From positions 62,001 through 126,000 of the forward strand of contig NZ_JAFHKL010000012.1 of assembly GCF_016937655.1 (NCBI RefSeq): a stretch of DNA of 64,000 bases. The letters run 5' to 3'. The notes beneath the pieces were generated by a model that did not search any database, was not told the origin of the DNA, and worked only from the letters and a program-made list of their open reading frames with translations. A program made the position numbers and the translations under genes. Shown one piece after another: positions 45,047 through 54,257 of this stretch (position 1 is the stretch's first letter; every line of letters starts with the position of its first letter). This stretch comes from Chromobacterium alkanivorans. GTDB lineage: Bacteria > Pseudomonadota > Gammaproteobacteria > Burkholderiales > Chromobacteriaceae.

Positions 45047-46254
45047 TATTCATCTCCTTCTTTCAGGAACAGGGTTAATAAATCATTGAGGAAGCGCTGG
45101 CCCTTGAGCGTGGGCCGCAACATCGCGGCGTCGCGCGCTATCAGACCTTGCGCCTCGGCTTGCGTCAACGCGGATTGTATGCCGGACAGCGGCAGACCGG
45201 TGCGTTCCTGGAACAGGCGCAGTTCGAAGCCTTCGGTCAGCCGCAGCAGGTTCATCATGAATTCGAAGGGCAGTTCGTCGCGCGTCACCTTGCGGCTGCT
45301 TTGCAAGGGCGCGCCGTCGGCCACCGCCTTCAGATAGGCGGCCGGCTGCTTGTGGCGCATCTGGCGGACGATGCCGGCATGGCTGCTGATCTTGCCGTGG
45401 GCGCCGGCGCCGATGCCGATATAGTCGCCGAACTGCCAGTAATTGAGATTGTGCCGCGCGCGGCGGCCCGGCAGCGCGAAGGCCGAGGTCTCGTAGTGCT
45501 CGAAACCGGCGGCGGCAAGCCGGGCTTCGATCGCCTCCTGCATGTCGGCTGACACTTCGTCGTCCGGCAGATTGCGCGGCGTCTCCACGGCGAACAGGGT
45601 GTTGGGTTCTATCGTCAGATGATAGGCGGACAGATGGGTGACCCCGTAGGACAAGGCGGTGTCCAGATCGGCCAGCGCCTCGTCCAGGGTCTGCCCCGGC
45701 AGCGCGTACATCAGGTCCAGATTGACGTTGTCGAAGTGGCTGAGCGCGATGTCGATGGCGCGGCGCGCCTCTTCGCCGTCGTGAATGCGGCCCAACGCCT
45801 GCAGATGCGCCGGCTTGAAGCTCTGGATGCCGATGGACAGGCGGTTGATGCCGGCCTCGCGGTAGCCGCGGAAGCGCTCGGCCTCGAAGGTGCCGGGGTT
45901 GGCCTCCATGGTGATTTCCGCGTCCGGCTGCAGCCGCATGCGCGCGCGCACGCCGGCCAGCAACGCGTCCATCGCCTGCGGCGAAAACAGGCTGGGCGTG
46001 CCGCCGCCCATGAAGATGCTGCTCAGCGGACGGCCCCAGACTTCGGGCAGGCTGAACTCCAGATCGCGCAGCAAGGCGTCGACATAGGCCATCTCGTCGA
46101 AGCCGTTCTTGGGCTCGTGCGAGTTGAAGTCGCAATACGGGCATTTGCGCACGCACCACGGGAAGTGGATGTACAGCGACAGCGGCGGCAGCTCTTTCAA
46201 GCCGACTTGCCCGCCCCGCCCAAGCGCGGACAGCGAAATCTTGGTCACCTGCAC
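45046..46254 (-). CDS. hemW: HemW-type radical SAM protein (heme chaperone)
   Basis: A 402-residue radical SAM protein of the HemW group, which binds heme and is not a true coproporphyrinogen oxidase. The cluster motif is CX3CX2C ([15 protein letters not shown]), the final aromatic in CDF being typical of HemW rather than HemN. Other blocks are [10 protein letters not shown] and [10 protein letters not shown] choose the GTG at 46254 because AAGGAG lies 7 nt upstream; GTG 46248 is possible. It lies 49 bp after rdgB and overlaps ridA by one base: an rdgB-hemW-ridA operon. Confidence 0.93.
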   Translation of the reverse strand: MQVTKISLSALGRGGQVGLKELPPLSLYIHFPWCVRKCPYCDFNSHEPKNGFDEMAYVDALLRDLEFSLPEVWGRPLSSIFMGGGTPSLFSPQAMDALLAGVRARMRLQPDAEITMEANPGTFEAERFRGYREAGINRLSIGIQSFKPAHLQALGRIHDGEEARRAIDIALSHFDNVNLDLMYALPGQTLDEALADLDTALSYGVTHLSAYHLTIEPNTLFAVETPRNLPDDEVSADMQEAIEARLAAAGFEHYETSAFALPGRRARHNLNYWQFGDYIGIGAGAHGKISSHAGIVRQMRHKQPAAYLKAVADGAPLQSSRKVTRDELPFEFMMNLLRLTEGFELRLFQERTGLPLSGIQSALTQAEAQGLIARDAAMLRPTLKGQRFLNDLLTLFLKEGDE

Positions 46255-46303
46255 GTCGCGGCTCCTTGTGGCTCCTGCCGCGCGCCGAACGGACGCAAGG
46301 GCT

Positions 46304-46897
46304 TCATGCCAGCGCGCGCAGCTTGGCCAGCAGCGCCTGCAGCGCCTGGCCGCGGTGGCTGACGCGGTTCTTCTCCGCCGCGTCCAGCTCGGCCACGCTA
46401 CAGCCGTGCTGCGGCAGCCAGAAATGCGGGTCGTAGCCGAAGCCGCCGGCGCCGGCCGCCTCGTCGCGCACCTCGCCGAACCACATGCCGTCCGCCACCA
46501 GCGGCTGCGGATCATCGGCGTGGCGCACCAAGACCAGCACGCAGTAATACCAGGCGCGGCGATTGGCCTCGCCCTGCAGCGCGGCCACCAGCTTGGCGTT
46601 GTTGGCGGCGTCGGACTTGGGTTCGCCGGCGTAGCGGGCCGAATACACGCCCGGCGCGCCGGACAGCGCTTCGACGCAGATGCCGGAATCGTCGGCCAAC
46701 GCCGGCAGGCCGGTCATGCGGCTGGCGTGACGCGCTTTTTCCAGCGCGTTTTCCAGGAAGGTGTGGTGCGGCTCCGGGCATTCCGGCACCTGCAACTCCA
46801 CCTGAGGAATCACTTGTATGCCCAGCGGCGCCAGCAGCGAGGAGAATTCCTTCAGCTTGCCGGCGTTGTTGCTGGCCATCACTAATTTATCGAACAT
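46304..46897 (-). CDS. rdgB: dITP/XTP pyrophosphatase (HAM1 family)
   Basis: A 197-residue nucleotide-pool sanitising enzyme that removes dITP, ITP and XTP. Signatures are MASNNAGKLKEF near the N-terminus, LADDSGICVEALSGAPGVYS and the C-terminal GFGYDPHFWLP with NRVSHRGQAL. The start is ATG 46897, preceded by GGAG at a proper distance. The open frame upstream runs through a repeat and is not part of the gene. It is followed by hemW and ridA. Confidence 0.95.
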   Translation of the reverse strand: MFDKLVMASNNAGKLKEFSSLLAPLGIQVIPQVELQVPECPEPHHTFLENALEKARHASRMTGLPALADDSGICVEALSGAPGVYSARYAGEPKSDAANNAKLVAALQGEANRRAWYYCVLVLVRHADDPQPLVADGMWFGEVRDEAAGAGGFGYDPHFWLPQHGCSVAELDAAEKNRVSHRGQALQALLAKLRALA

Positions 46898-46954
46898 GAG
46901 AACTCCATCGAATGCGACGCAGCCCCGACGACGCCGGGGCTGCGGACATAAGTA

Positions 46955-47100
46955 TAAGAACTTATTCAAAGTCTCGCGAGCAAGAGCGAGACAAGGCGAA
47001 AACAGCTGAGAAAGCGGAATGTACAAGTAGGTACATGAGCATTTCGAAGCTGTACTCACCGTGCCACCTCTCACGACGCGCGGCAGACTTTGCTCAAATG
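46955..47100. repeat. Intergenic palindromic repeat, tandem copy A
   Basis: It starts TAAGAACTTATTCAAAGTCT, then GAGCGAGACAAGGCGAAAA, AAGCGGAATGTAC, AGGTACATGAGCATTTCGAA. Its distal third (47050-47080) has diverged from the other copies. It ends GCAGACTTTGCTCAAA. It belongs to the TTCAAAGTC subgroup. With copy B it fills the 350-bp gap upstream of rdgB. Confidence 0.85.
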
Positions 47101-47101
47101 C

Positions 47102-47250
47102 TAAGAGCCTGTTCAAAGTCTAGCGAGCTAGAGCGAGACAAGGCGAAAACGGCTGAGAAAGCGGAATGTACACGTGGTACATGAGCATTTCGAAGCCGTT
47201 TTCAACGCCGTATCGCCGACGCGCAGCAGACTTTGCTCAAAACAAGCTTA
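47102..47250. repeat. Intergenic palindromic repeat, tandem copy B
   Basis: A nearly ideal copy: TAAGAGCCTGTTCAAAGTCT, GAGCGAGACAAGGCGAAAAC, GCGGAATGTACACGTGGTAC, ATGAGCATTTCGAAGCCGTT, ending GCGCAGCAGACTTTGCTCAA. Large parts pair across the central GTAC palindrome (47168-47181). Its end overlaps the TAA stop of the polyamine-type binding protein gene. Confidence 0.9.
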
Positions 47251-48318
47251 ACGGCTGACCTTCACTTCCGTCCACATCCGCGCCAGCGAGCGCCGCTCCG
47301 CCGGCTTCAGTTCGCGCAACACCGTCCATTTTTTCACGGTGTCCGGTGTCGGATCTATCACCGGATGGGCCTTCAGATCCGCGCGGAAAAAGGGCGCGGC
47401 GGTCTTGACCGGATTGGTGGCGCCGTTGAGATTGGTCAATTGGGCGGCGTTCTTGCCGTCCAGCATGAAATTGATGAACTGATGCGCCAGGTCCGGACGC
47501 TTGGCGCTGGCCAGCACCGCCATGGTGTCCACGCCCAGCTCATTGCCTTCCTTCTGCGCCACGTTGGCGACGCGGAAGCGGCGCTTGGCCTGGCGCGCGT
47601 CCTCGGCGGCCTGGAAGAACTCGGTGGAATAGCCCAGCGACACCCAGATATTGCCCACCGCCAGCTCTTTCAGATAACTGGCGTTGGAGAAGGTGGCCCA
47701 GTAGGGCTTGGCCTGCTTGATCACCGCCTGCGCCGCGCGGTAGTCGGCCTGACTGGCGGTGTTGGGGTTCTTGCCCAGATAGAACAAGGCGGCGGCGAAC
47801 ACCTCGCGCGAGCTGTCCAGCACCGTGACCTTGCCCTTGATCTTCTGCAGCACCTTGGGATCGAAGATCACCGACCAGCTGTGCGGGTCTATGCCCAGTT
47901 TCTGCAGGCGCTCCGCGTTGTAGCCCACCGAGGTCAGCGACAGCACCGTGGGCACGGTGTAGCGGTTGCCCGGATCGTAGCTCTGGGACAGATAGGCCGG
48001 GTCGACATTCTTCAGATTCGGCAGTTTGGCGTGGTCCAGCGGCTGCAGCAGCTTCTGCTTGCTCATCGCCTCGATCACGAAGCTGGACGGAAACACCATG
48101 TCGTAGCCCTTGGCCCCGGCCGCCAGCTTGGCCAGCATTTCCTCGTTGTCGCCATAGTAGTTCTGCACCACGCGGCAATCACAGCTTTTCTCGAACTGGC
48201 GGAGGATGGCGTCCGACAGCGAGCCGCTCCAGTTATAGATGTGCAAGACGTCCTTGGGGCCGGCCCAGACGGCGGACGACAGGACGGAGGACAATAGGAC
48301 AAGCTTCAGCGGTTTCAA
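47248..48318 (-). CDS. Periplasmic polyamine-type substrate-binding protein (PotD/PotF family)
   Basis: A 356-residue extracytoplasmic solute-binding protein. The signal peptide KPLKLVLLSSVLSSAVWAG is followed by LHIYNWSGSLSDAILRQFEK, the classic PotD/PotF start, and later YGDNEEMLAKLAAG and NRYTVPTVLSLTSVGYN. I take the start as TTG 48318, because GGAGG lies about 10 nt upstream and it opens the signal peptide; no suitable ATG exists there. No permease or ATPase gene adjoins, so it must work with transport genes elsewhere or act as a sensor. An intergenic repeat begins at its stop codon. Confidence 0.85.
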   Translation of the reverse strand: MKPLKLVLLSSVLSSAVWAGPKDVLHIYNWSGSLSDAILRQFEKSCDCRVVQNYYGDNEEMLAKLAAGAKGYDMVFPSSFVIEAMSKQKLLQPLDHAKLPNLKNVDPAYLSQSYDPGNRYTVPTVLSLTSVGYNAERLQKLGIDPHSWSVIFDPKVLQKIKGKVTVLDSSREVFAAALFYLGKNPNTASQADYRAAQAVIKQAKPYWATFSNASYLKELAVGNIWVSLGYSTEFFQAAEDARQAKRRFRVANVAQKEGNELGVDTMAVLASAKRPDLAHQFINFMLDGKNAAQLTNLNGATNPVKTAAPFFRADLKAHPVIDPTPDTVKKWTVLRELKPAERRSLARMWTEVKVSR

Positions 48319-48412
48319 TTCGGGTTCACCTCCAGACGGCCATGACCAGCATGGCGAACAGAAAAGGCGGCAAGCCGCCATGGCGGGCTTCCCTTTGGGA
48401 AGTCCCGCGACT

Positions 48413-48546
48413 GAGAAGCTGTTCAAAGTCCGCCTAGCGTCGAGAAGCCTTGCGTTCAGAACGCCCATGCGCCTTTGGCGCATTGCGCTTCTTCAGCGGT
48501 TTCCGTCTTGTCTCGCGCTAGCCGGCGAGACTTTGAACAGGCTCTT
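48413..48546. repeat. Intergenic palindromic repeat, inverted diverged copy
   Basis: About 134 bp bounded by AGAAGCTGTTCAAAGTC and GACTTTGAACAGGCTCT. Read on the minus strand it has the family order: GCGCGAGACAAGACGGAAAC, GAAGAAGCGCAATGCGCC, GGCGCATGGGCGTTCTGAA. The central GTAC palindrome is replaced by a GCGC palindrome with compensating changes. About 100 bp of unexplained DNA follows before dusA. Confidence 0.8.
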
Positions 48547-48650
48547 AAATACGGCGGCGTCGGCCCTGCCTCGGCGAGAACAGCGCTCTCGCCTTGCTAC
48601 AGCAGACTCCGGCGCCGCGAATCCGTTCCTGGCCGCGGCGGCCAGGCGGT

Positions 48651-49655
48651 TTATTCCGCGCGGCGGGCGGTGCCCAGCGTCGCTTCCAGCGCCTGTTGCA
48701 ACAGGCGCTCGTCGGCGCCGTCCAGCAGTTTGGCGTCGGACAACATGCGCCGCCAGTTGCGCGCGCCGGGAATCCCCTGGAACAGGCCCAGGATGTGGCG
48801 GGCGATATTGCGCGTCTTGTGGCCCTCGCTCAGCCGCGCCGCCACATAGGGCATCATCGCGGCCACCACCTGCTCGCGCTCCGGCGCGGCGGCGGCGCCG
48901 TAGTAGCGCTGATCCCAATCCGCCATCAGCCAGGGGTTGTGGTAAGCCTCGCGCCCCACCATCACGCCGTCGACGTGGCGCAGATGCTCGTCGATCTCGG
49001 CCTGGCTCTTGACGCCGCCGTTGATCAGGATCTCCAGATCCGGACGCTCCCGCTTCAGCCGGTAGACGTAATCGTATTTCAAGGGCGGGATTTCGCGGTT
49101 TTCCTTGGGGCTCAGGCCCTTGAGGATGGCGTTGCGCGCGTGCACGATGAAGGTGCGGCAGCCGGCGTCCGCCACCTGGCCGACGAAGTCGCTCAGATAA
49201 TCGTAATGCTCGATGCGGTCGATGCCGATGCGGTGTTTGACCGTCACGTCGATGGACACCGCGTCGCGCATCGCCTTGACGCAGTCGGCCACCAGTTGCG
49301 GCTCGGCCATCAGACAGGCGCCGAAAGCGCCCTTCTGCACCCGCTCCGACGGACAGCCCACGTTCAGATTGACCTCGTCGTAGCCCCATTCCGCCGCCAG
49401 CCTGGCGCAACGCGCCAGTTCCGCCGGCTCGCTGCCGCCCAGTTGCAAGGCCAGCGGGTGCTCCGCTTCGTCGAAACGCAGATGGCGCTCGACGTCGCCG
49501 TGCAGCAGCGCGCCGGTGGTGACCATCTCGGTGTACAGCCAGGCCTGCCGGGTGATCTGGCGCGCGAAATAGCGGTAGTGGCGGTCGGTCCAGTCCAGCA
49601 TCGGCGCCACCGACAGCCGGCGCGCCGGCAGCCCGCCGCCGCTCTCCTTAGCCAT
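48651..49655 (-). CDS. dusA: tRNA-dihydrouridine synthase A
   Basis: A 334-residue FMN enzyme that reduces uridines 20/20a in the tRNA D-loop. Motifs are SVAPMLDWTDRHYRYFARQI, LQLGGSEP, the catalytic-Cys region LNVGCPSERVQKGAFGACLM, KHRIGID and INGGVKS. The DusA-type C-terminal helical domain is present. I choose ATG 49655 (MAKESGGG); an in-frame ATG at 49697 would add 14 residues. It is monocistronic, with repeat-containing DNA downstream. Confidence 0.95.
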   Translation of the reverse strand: MAKESGGGLPARRLSVAPMLDWTDRHYRYFARQITRQAWLYTEMVTTGALLHGDVERHLRFDEAEHPLALQLGGSEPAELARCARLAAEWGYDEVNLNVGCPSERVQKGAFGACLMAEPQLVADCVKAMRDAVSIDVTVKHRIGIDRIEHYDYLSDFVGQVADAGCRTFIVHARNAILKGLSPKENREIPPLKYDYVYRLKRERPDLEILINGGVKSQAEIDEHLRHVDGVMVGREAYHNPWLMADWDQRYYGAAAAPEREQVVAAMMPYVAARLSEGHKTRNIARHILGLFQGIPGARNWRRMLSDAKLLDGADERLLQQALEATLGTARRAE

Positions 49656-50130
49656 AGAATGCTTCACCCCGCCGTCCTGCATCGTATCCATATCCACCCG
49701 AAACCAAATCGTCGCCCAGCGCCGGCGGCAAACCGGCCCGCAAGCGCGCTAAGCGTTTGAAAAAAGGCATGAATTATCCTCCCGCAGCCGAGCAAGGGTC
49801 AAGTATTTAGACAAAAACGCCGAGCAATCAAGGGGATGCGGCGCTTGCGGCGCGGCGATTCGCCGCCGCAGGCAACTTTTTCAGAAATTGAATTTCATAA
49901 GCTTTAGCCTCGGCGGCCTCTGCTTCGCCCCGAACGCTCCCTGGCAGGGGCGTCCGGCGCGGCTACTCAATTCCAACTAAAACAATTCACAAATGAATAT
50001 ATTCACAAAAAGAGAACCCAGCCCCCGCTGCTGTCCGCGGGTCCGGCCCTAGCGCCGGACCCACGTCAAAAGCGGCAAGGCGGGCCTGCCCGTCATTCCG
50101 GATGTTTCCACTTCACCACAAGGTTGAGCC
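49656..50130. other. Non-coding gap dusA / GH3 lipoprotein gene
   Basis: This 475-bp divergent gap has no convincing ORF. It contains a perfect 12-bp palindrome TGAATATATTCA (49994-50005) flanked by two copies of TTCACAAA, probably part of the GH3 promoter or an operator. It also contains a strong hairpin GGGTCCGGC / GCCGGACCC (50039-50062) in the likely leader. The rest is unremarkable. Confidence 0.4.
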
Positions 50131-52158
50131 ATGTCCAAACCCCACTTCCCGCGCCTGCCGGCGCTGATTCTGTTGCCGGCGCTGCTAAGCGGCTGCCTGG
50201 AGCAGCCCAGCGTCGAACAGCAAGCCGCGCGCATCGTCGAACAAATGAGCACCCGCGAGAAAATCGGCCAGAAAATCATGATGGCCTTCCGCTACTGGTG
50301 CCCTGACGATCAACCCGCCTGCACCGCCGGCATGACCGAACTGCCGGACGCGGCCAGCCGCGCGCTGCGCGACAACGCCATAGGCGGGGTGATCCTGTTC
50401 GCCAATAATCTGAGCGATTTGCAGCAAACCCGTCGCCTGTCCGAGCAGATCCGTCGGGCGCGGCCGCAGAACAGTCCGATCGGCCTGCTGATCGGCTCGG
50501 ATCAGGAGGGCGGCAACGTCTTCCGCCTGCCGCGCCCGCTGGCCACCAGCTTTCCCGGCAATATGGCCTTGGGCGCCGCCTATCAGGCGACGCGGGACAG
50601 CGGCCTGGCCCGCGACTCCGGCCGGGTGCTGGCCGCCGAAATCCGCGCCGTCGGCTTCAACGTCAACTTCGCGCCGGACGTGGACGTCAACAGCAACCCG
50701 CTCAACCCGGTGATCAATGTCCGCGCCTACGGCGACGACCCGGCCACCATCAGCCTGCTGGGACAGGCCGCCACTCAAGGCATGCGCGAACAAGGGGTGA
50801 TCGGCTCCTTCAAGCACTTCCCCGGCCACGGCGACACCGCCACCGACTCCCACTACGGCCTGCCGGTGGTCAATAAGTCGCGCGCCGACGCCTACGCCAT
50901 CGACCTGGCGCCCTACCGTCAGGCCATCGCCTCCGGCCAGGCGCCGGAGATGATCATGACCGCCCACATCCAGTATCCGGCGCTGGACAGCAGCCTGATC
51001 ACCGCCCGCAACGGCGAACGCATGATCGCGCCGGCGACGATGTCGCGCAAAATCCAGCACGATCTGCTGCGCGGCGAGATGCGCTACCAGGGCGTCACCG
51101 TCACCGACGCGCTGGACATGAAGGGCATCAGCGATTTCTTCGAGCAGGCCGACGCGGTGATCAAGGTGTTCCAGGCCGACGTCGACATCGCGCTGATGCC
51201 CACCGAGTTCCGAACCGCCGCTCAGGCCGGCCGGCTGCGCCAGCTGATAGACCAGGTGGCCGCCGCGGTGGCGGACGGCCGGATCAACCGCGCCGAGCTG
51301 GACCGCTCGGCGCGGCGCATCGTGGCGATGAAGCTGCGCAACGAGGTCACCCCTGCCGGCGAGGCCAAGCCGCTGCCGGAACTGAGCACCATAGGCGGCG
51401 CGGAGCACCGCGCGGTGGAGGACAAGATCACCCGGCAATCCATCACCCTGTTGCGCAATCAGGGCGCGGCGCTGCCGCTGCGCTCGCCCAGCCAGCGCAT
51501 CTTCATCCTGACGCCCTGGGGCGAACAGGCCGAGGCGATGCGCCGCCGCTTCGATGAGAAGGGCTATCGCCAAGTCAGCGGCGCCAAGCTGAGCGCCACG
51601 TCGTGGGACGCGCAGAAGCAGGCGATCGATCAGGCCGACGTGGTCGTCATCGGCACCCTGGCCACCGGCGTCAGCCCGGTGGAGCGCAACGGCGATCCCA
51701 ACGCGCCGGCCTTCGCGCTGCGATTGAAGCGCAGCCTGCAGGCCGAGCCGTCGTCGGCCGCCGGCAACGGCTCCCTGGTCTTCAATGTGGCGGAAGACCT
51801 GCCCGCGCCGCAAACCCGTTTCGCCCGCAGCCTGTCCGCGCCGCCGCTCAGCGAGGCGCAGCAAATGCGCAATGCGATGGAATACGCCAAGCGGCAAGGC
51901 AAGAAGCTGATCCACGTGACCCTGCGCGCGCCTTACGACGTGATCAATTACGACGACCTGGCCGACGCCACGCTGGCCACCTACTCCTACTACGGCTATG
52001 AGAACGGCCTGCGCGGCCCGTCGATGCCGGCGCTGGTGGACGTGATGCTGGGCGCGAACCCGCCCGGCGGCAAACTGCCGGTGGCCATCCACGCGCTGGA
52101 TGAAAACGGCCAGCCGGGCGCGCTGCGTTACGCGCGCGGGTTTGGGCTGAGTTTCTAA
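50131..52158 (+). CDS. Glycoside hydrolase family 3 lipoprotein, beta-N-acetylhexosaminidase-like
   Basis: A 675-residue lipoprotein. The lipobox LLSGC places the lipidated Cys at 22. The GH3 barrel carries the NagZ-type motif KHFPGHGDTATDSH (residues 228-241), whose Asp-His pair is the acid/base of bacterial beta-N-acetylglucosaminidases, and the nucleophile is Asp326 (GVTVTDALDMKG). A second alpha/beta domain (about 430-670), absent from the short cytoplasmic NagZ, follows as in secreted two-domain enzymes. Likely substrates are GlcNAc-containing glycans such as chitin fragments or peptidoglycan. Anchoring is probably in the outer membrane. Confidence 0.9.
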   Translation: MSKPHFPRLPALILLPALLSGCLEQPSVEQQAARIVEQMSTREKIGQKIMMAFRYWCPDDQPACTAGMTELPDAASRALRDNAIGGVILFANNLSDLQQTRRLSEQIRRARPQNSPIGLLIGSDQEGGNVFRLPRPLATSFPGNMALGAAYQATRDSGLARDSGRVLAAEIRAVGFNVNFAPDVDVNSNPLNPVINVRAYGDDPATISLLGQAATQGMREQGVIGSFKHFPGHGDTATDSHYGLPVVNKSRADAYAIDLAPYRQAIASGQAPEMIMTAHIQYPALDSSLITARNGERMIAPATMSRKIQHDLLRGEMRYQGVTVTDALDMKGISDFFEQADAVIKVFQADVDIALMPTEFRTAAQAGRLRQLIDQVAAAVADGRINRAELDRSARRIVAMKLRNEVTPAGEAKPLPELSTIGGAEHRAVEDKITRQSITLLRNQGAALPLRSPSQRIFILTPWGEQAEAMRRRFDEKGYRQVSGAKLSATSWDAQKQAIDQADVVVIGTLATGVSPVERNGDPNAPAFALRLKRSLQAEPSSAAGNGSLVFNVAEDLPAPQTRFARSLSAPPLSEAQQMRNAMEYAKRQGKKLIHVTLRAPYDVINYDDLADATLATYSYYGYENGLRGPSMPALVDVMLGANPPGGKLPVAIHALDENGQPGALRYARGFGLSF

Positions 52159-52180
52159 GTCCGGTTCACGGCGCCAAAGA

Positions 52181-52203
52181 ACCGGGCCCGTACGCGGGCC
52201 CGG
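52181..52203 (+). terminator. Hairpin after the GH3 gene
   Basis: Stem ACCGGGCCCG / CGGGCCCGGT. It has no U run, so it is a possible terminator or transcript-stabilising hairpin. Confidence 0.5.
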
Positions 52204-52314
52204 TCAGCGAACTTCATATCGAAGCCGACACATTTATACTGTATGAATATTTTGTGCGCTGCAGTATCATTTCTTGCGTTGAACCGGGCTACCCTCAAAC
52301 AAGAAAGCAAGCGC

Positions 52315-53076
52315 ATGGCAATCGAATCCAACGCCACCCTGCCGGATTTCGCAGCGTGGACCATGTCCAAAGACTTTCCCGGCGGTCATCAGGTCGCTCA
52401 ACACCAGCACCGCGAAGGTCAGCTGATTTTCGCCGTATCCGGCGTGATGGAGCTGTCCACCGCCGACGGCCTATGGCTAGTACCCCCGCAGCGCGGCGTC
52501 TGGATGCCGCCAAGCGTGCAGCACAGCATGCGCGCCCGCGGCACCGTCTCGCTGCGCACGCTGTACATCCAGTCTCCCCACTACTTGGCGCAACTGCCGC
52601 TCATCTCCAAGGCCATCGCCATTTCGCCGCTGATGCGGGAAATCATCATCCGCCTGATGCGCACGCGCAGCATTCCCCACGCCGACCAGAAGGAAGGCCG
52701 CTTGCTGGACTTGCTGATCGACGAAATCGAATGGTCGGGTGAAACAGCCTTGCCGCTGCCGCCGCTCAACGACCAACGCTTGCAACGGGTGTGCTCGGCG
52801 ATTCTGGCCAATCCTGGCGACCGGCGCGGCCTGAACGAATGGGCGGAATTGGTGGGGGCCTCCAGCCGCACGCTGGCGCGCTTGTTCCAACAGGAGTTGG
52901 GCGTGTCCTATCTGTACTGGCGCCAGCAAGTGTGCGCAATGGCGGCCCTGCCGCGACTGGGCGCCGGCGAGCCGGTAACCCTGATCGCCTCCGATCTGGG
53001 CTATGAAACCCCCGGCGCGTTTTCCTCCATGTTCCGCCGCATCATGAACGCGGCGCCCAGCCAATACTTCTCCTGA
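52315..53076 (+). CDS. AraC-family transcriptional regulator (cupin sensor)
   Basis: A 253-residue regulator. The N-terminal cupin-like sensor (GHQVAQHQHREGQLIFAVSG, about residues 24-43) and the C-terminal double helix-turn-helix (about 155-250, ending FRRIMNAAPSQYFS) are both intact. The start is ATG 52315; an upstream ATG at 52243 would add 24 unconvincing residues. ATACTG/CAGTAT arms (52236-52241, 52262-52267) may be an operator. It lies 207 bp upstream of the exporter and enzyme operon in the same orientation and is its most likely regulator. Confidence 0.9.
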   Translation: MAIESNATLPDFAAWTMSKDFPGGHQVAQHQHREGQLIFAVSGVMELSTADGLWLVPPQRGVWMPPSVQHSMRARGTVSLRTLYIQSPHYLAQLPLISKAIAISPLMREIIIRLMRTRSIPHADQKEGRLLDLLIDEIEWSGETALPLPPLNDQRLQRVCSAILANPGDRRGLNEWAELVGASSRTLARLFQQELGVSYLYWRQQVCAMAALPRLGAGEPVTLIASDLGYETPGAFSSMFRRIMNAAPSQYFS

Positions 53077-53082
53077 GCTCAT

Positions 53083-53130
53083 AAGCGGTTCAAAGCCCCG
53101 CCGACAAGAGCGAGGCTTTGAGTGGCCTCT
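53083..53130. repeat. Short internally deleted repeat relic
   Basis: Arms AAGCGGTTCAAAGCC and GGCTTTGAGTGGCCTCT enclose only GACAAGAGCGA. It looks like a miniature of the TTCAAAGTC repeat subgroup, or a plain terminator for the AraC gene. Confidence 0.4.
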
Positions 53131-53283
53131 CCTCCGCCCGACTGTCCGCGCGTCGGCACGGTTTTGCCGCAGCGCAACATGATTGTCCGTTTTGACGCAG
53201 CAATTGTCCGCTTGCAAGAAGCCTGAACCAAACCGTTTCAATATGATAAATGGCTATTGAAACCGCTGTCTGGCCAGGTGACC

Positions 53284-54213
53284 ATGTCCCATCCCAACTA
53301 CGACGCCAAACGCTATTGGCTGCTGATTCTGGCCGCTACCTTTTTGTTTGGCTCCACCTTTCCCACCTCCAAGATCGTGCTGTCGGAAATGCCGCCCTTG
53401 TGGGCCGCGGTGGCGCGCTTCACCGCCGCCGCCGCCGGCATCGTGCCCATTTTGCTGTGGCAGCGCTTCCGCTATCCGCGCGCCTTCGTCCGCCCGCGCC
53501 CCTGGGGCGTGCTGGCGCTGATCGGGCTGCTGCAGACCGCCGGCTCGATGGGCTTTCTCAATATCGGGCTGCGCAGCACCACCCCGGCCAAGGCCGCCAT
53601 CCTGATGGCCTGCACTCCGCTGATCGTCGCCCTGATGTCGCGGCTGGCGCTGAAGGAAAAAATCCATCCGCTGGCCGCCGTCGGCCTGGCCCTGGCCTTC
53701 TTCGGCGTCGCCGTCTGCATAGGCTTGAACAAGCTGGACGGCTTCGGCGCCGGCGACGCACTGGTGCTGTGCGGCGCGGCCTGCTGGGCGGCGTCCACGC
53801 TGGTGATCAAGGGCAGCCGCATCGTGATCAACGTCTGGGCGCTGACTTTCTGGCAAATGCTGGTGGGCTCGGCCTGCCTGGCTCTGCTGGCCTGGGCCGG
53901 CGGAGAAATCCCGACGCCGCCGCACAGCCAGCGGGTGCTGGCCGCCTTCCTGTGGCTGGCGCTGCCGGCCACCACCGGCGCGATGGCGCTGTGGTTCATG
54001 GCGCTGGACCTAGGCGGCGCGGTGCGCACCAGCGGTTTCCTGTTTCTGTCCCCGCTGTTCGCCACCCTGATTTCCTTCGCCGCCTTCGGCTATTCGCTGT
54101 CGCTGCATGAATTGATCGGCGGCGTGCTGATCGGCGTCGGCATTTATCTGGTGTCCAAGCGCCCGGACGCCGCCGCGCAGCCGCAAACCGCGCCCGTCGG
54201 CGACAAGATCTGA
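53284..54213 (+). CDS. DMT superfamily transporter (EamA family)
   Basis: A 309-residue inner-membrane protein with ten hydrophobic helices arranged as two EamA repeats (about residues 10-140 and 155-290). FLFGSTFPTSKIVLSEMPPL marks the first. Members mostly export amino acids, purines or other small metabolites. The start is ATG 53284 after AGGTG. It lies between the AraC regulator and the BKACE gene, 29 bp ahead of the latter's first ATG, so it probably moves a substrate or product of the downstream enzymes. Confidence 0.9.
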   Translation: MSHPNYDAKRYWLLILAATFLFGSTFPTSKIVLSEMPPLWAAVARFTAAAAGIVPILLWQRFRYPRAFVRPRPWGVLALIGLLQTAGSMGFLNIGLRSTTPAKAAILMACTPLIVALMSRLALKEKIHPLAAVGLALAFFGVAVCIGLNKLDGFGAGDALVLCGAACWAASTLVIKGSRIVINVWALTFWQMLVGSACLALLAWAGGEIPTPPHSQRVLAAFLWLALPATTGAMALWFMALDLGGAVRTSGFLFLSPLFATLISFAAFGYSLSLHELIGGVLIGVGIYLVSKRPDAAAQPQTAPVGDKI

Positions 54214-54257
54214 ACACCACAGCTTTTTCCTCTTTCATTCACATGAGCGTTCCCACC

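Noticed and set aside
46898-47116. N-terminal extension of rdgB through the repeat
   Set aside because: The extension only translates the intergenic repeat. The family start MFDKLVMASNNAGK at 46897 has its own ribosome site.
46955-47250. CRISPR array
   Set aside because: There are only two tandem repeat units of about 145 bp with long palindromes and no spacers or cas genes. They belong to the dispersed intergenic family.
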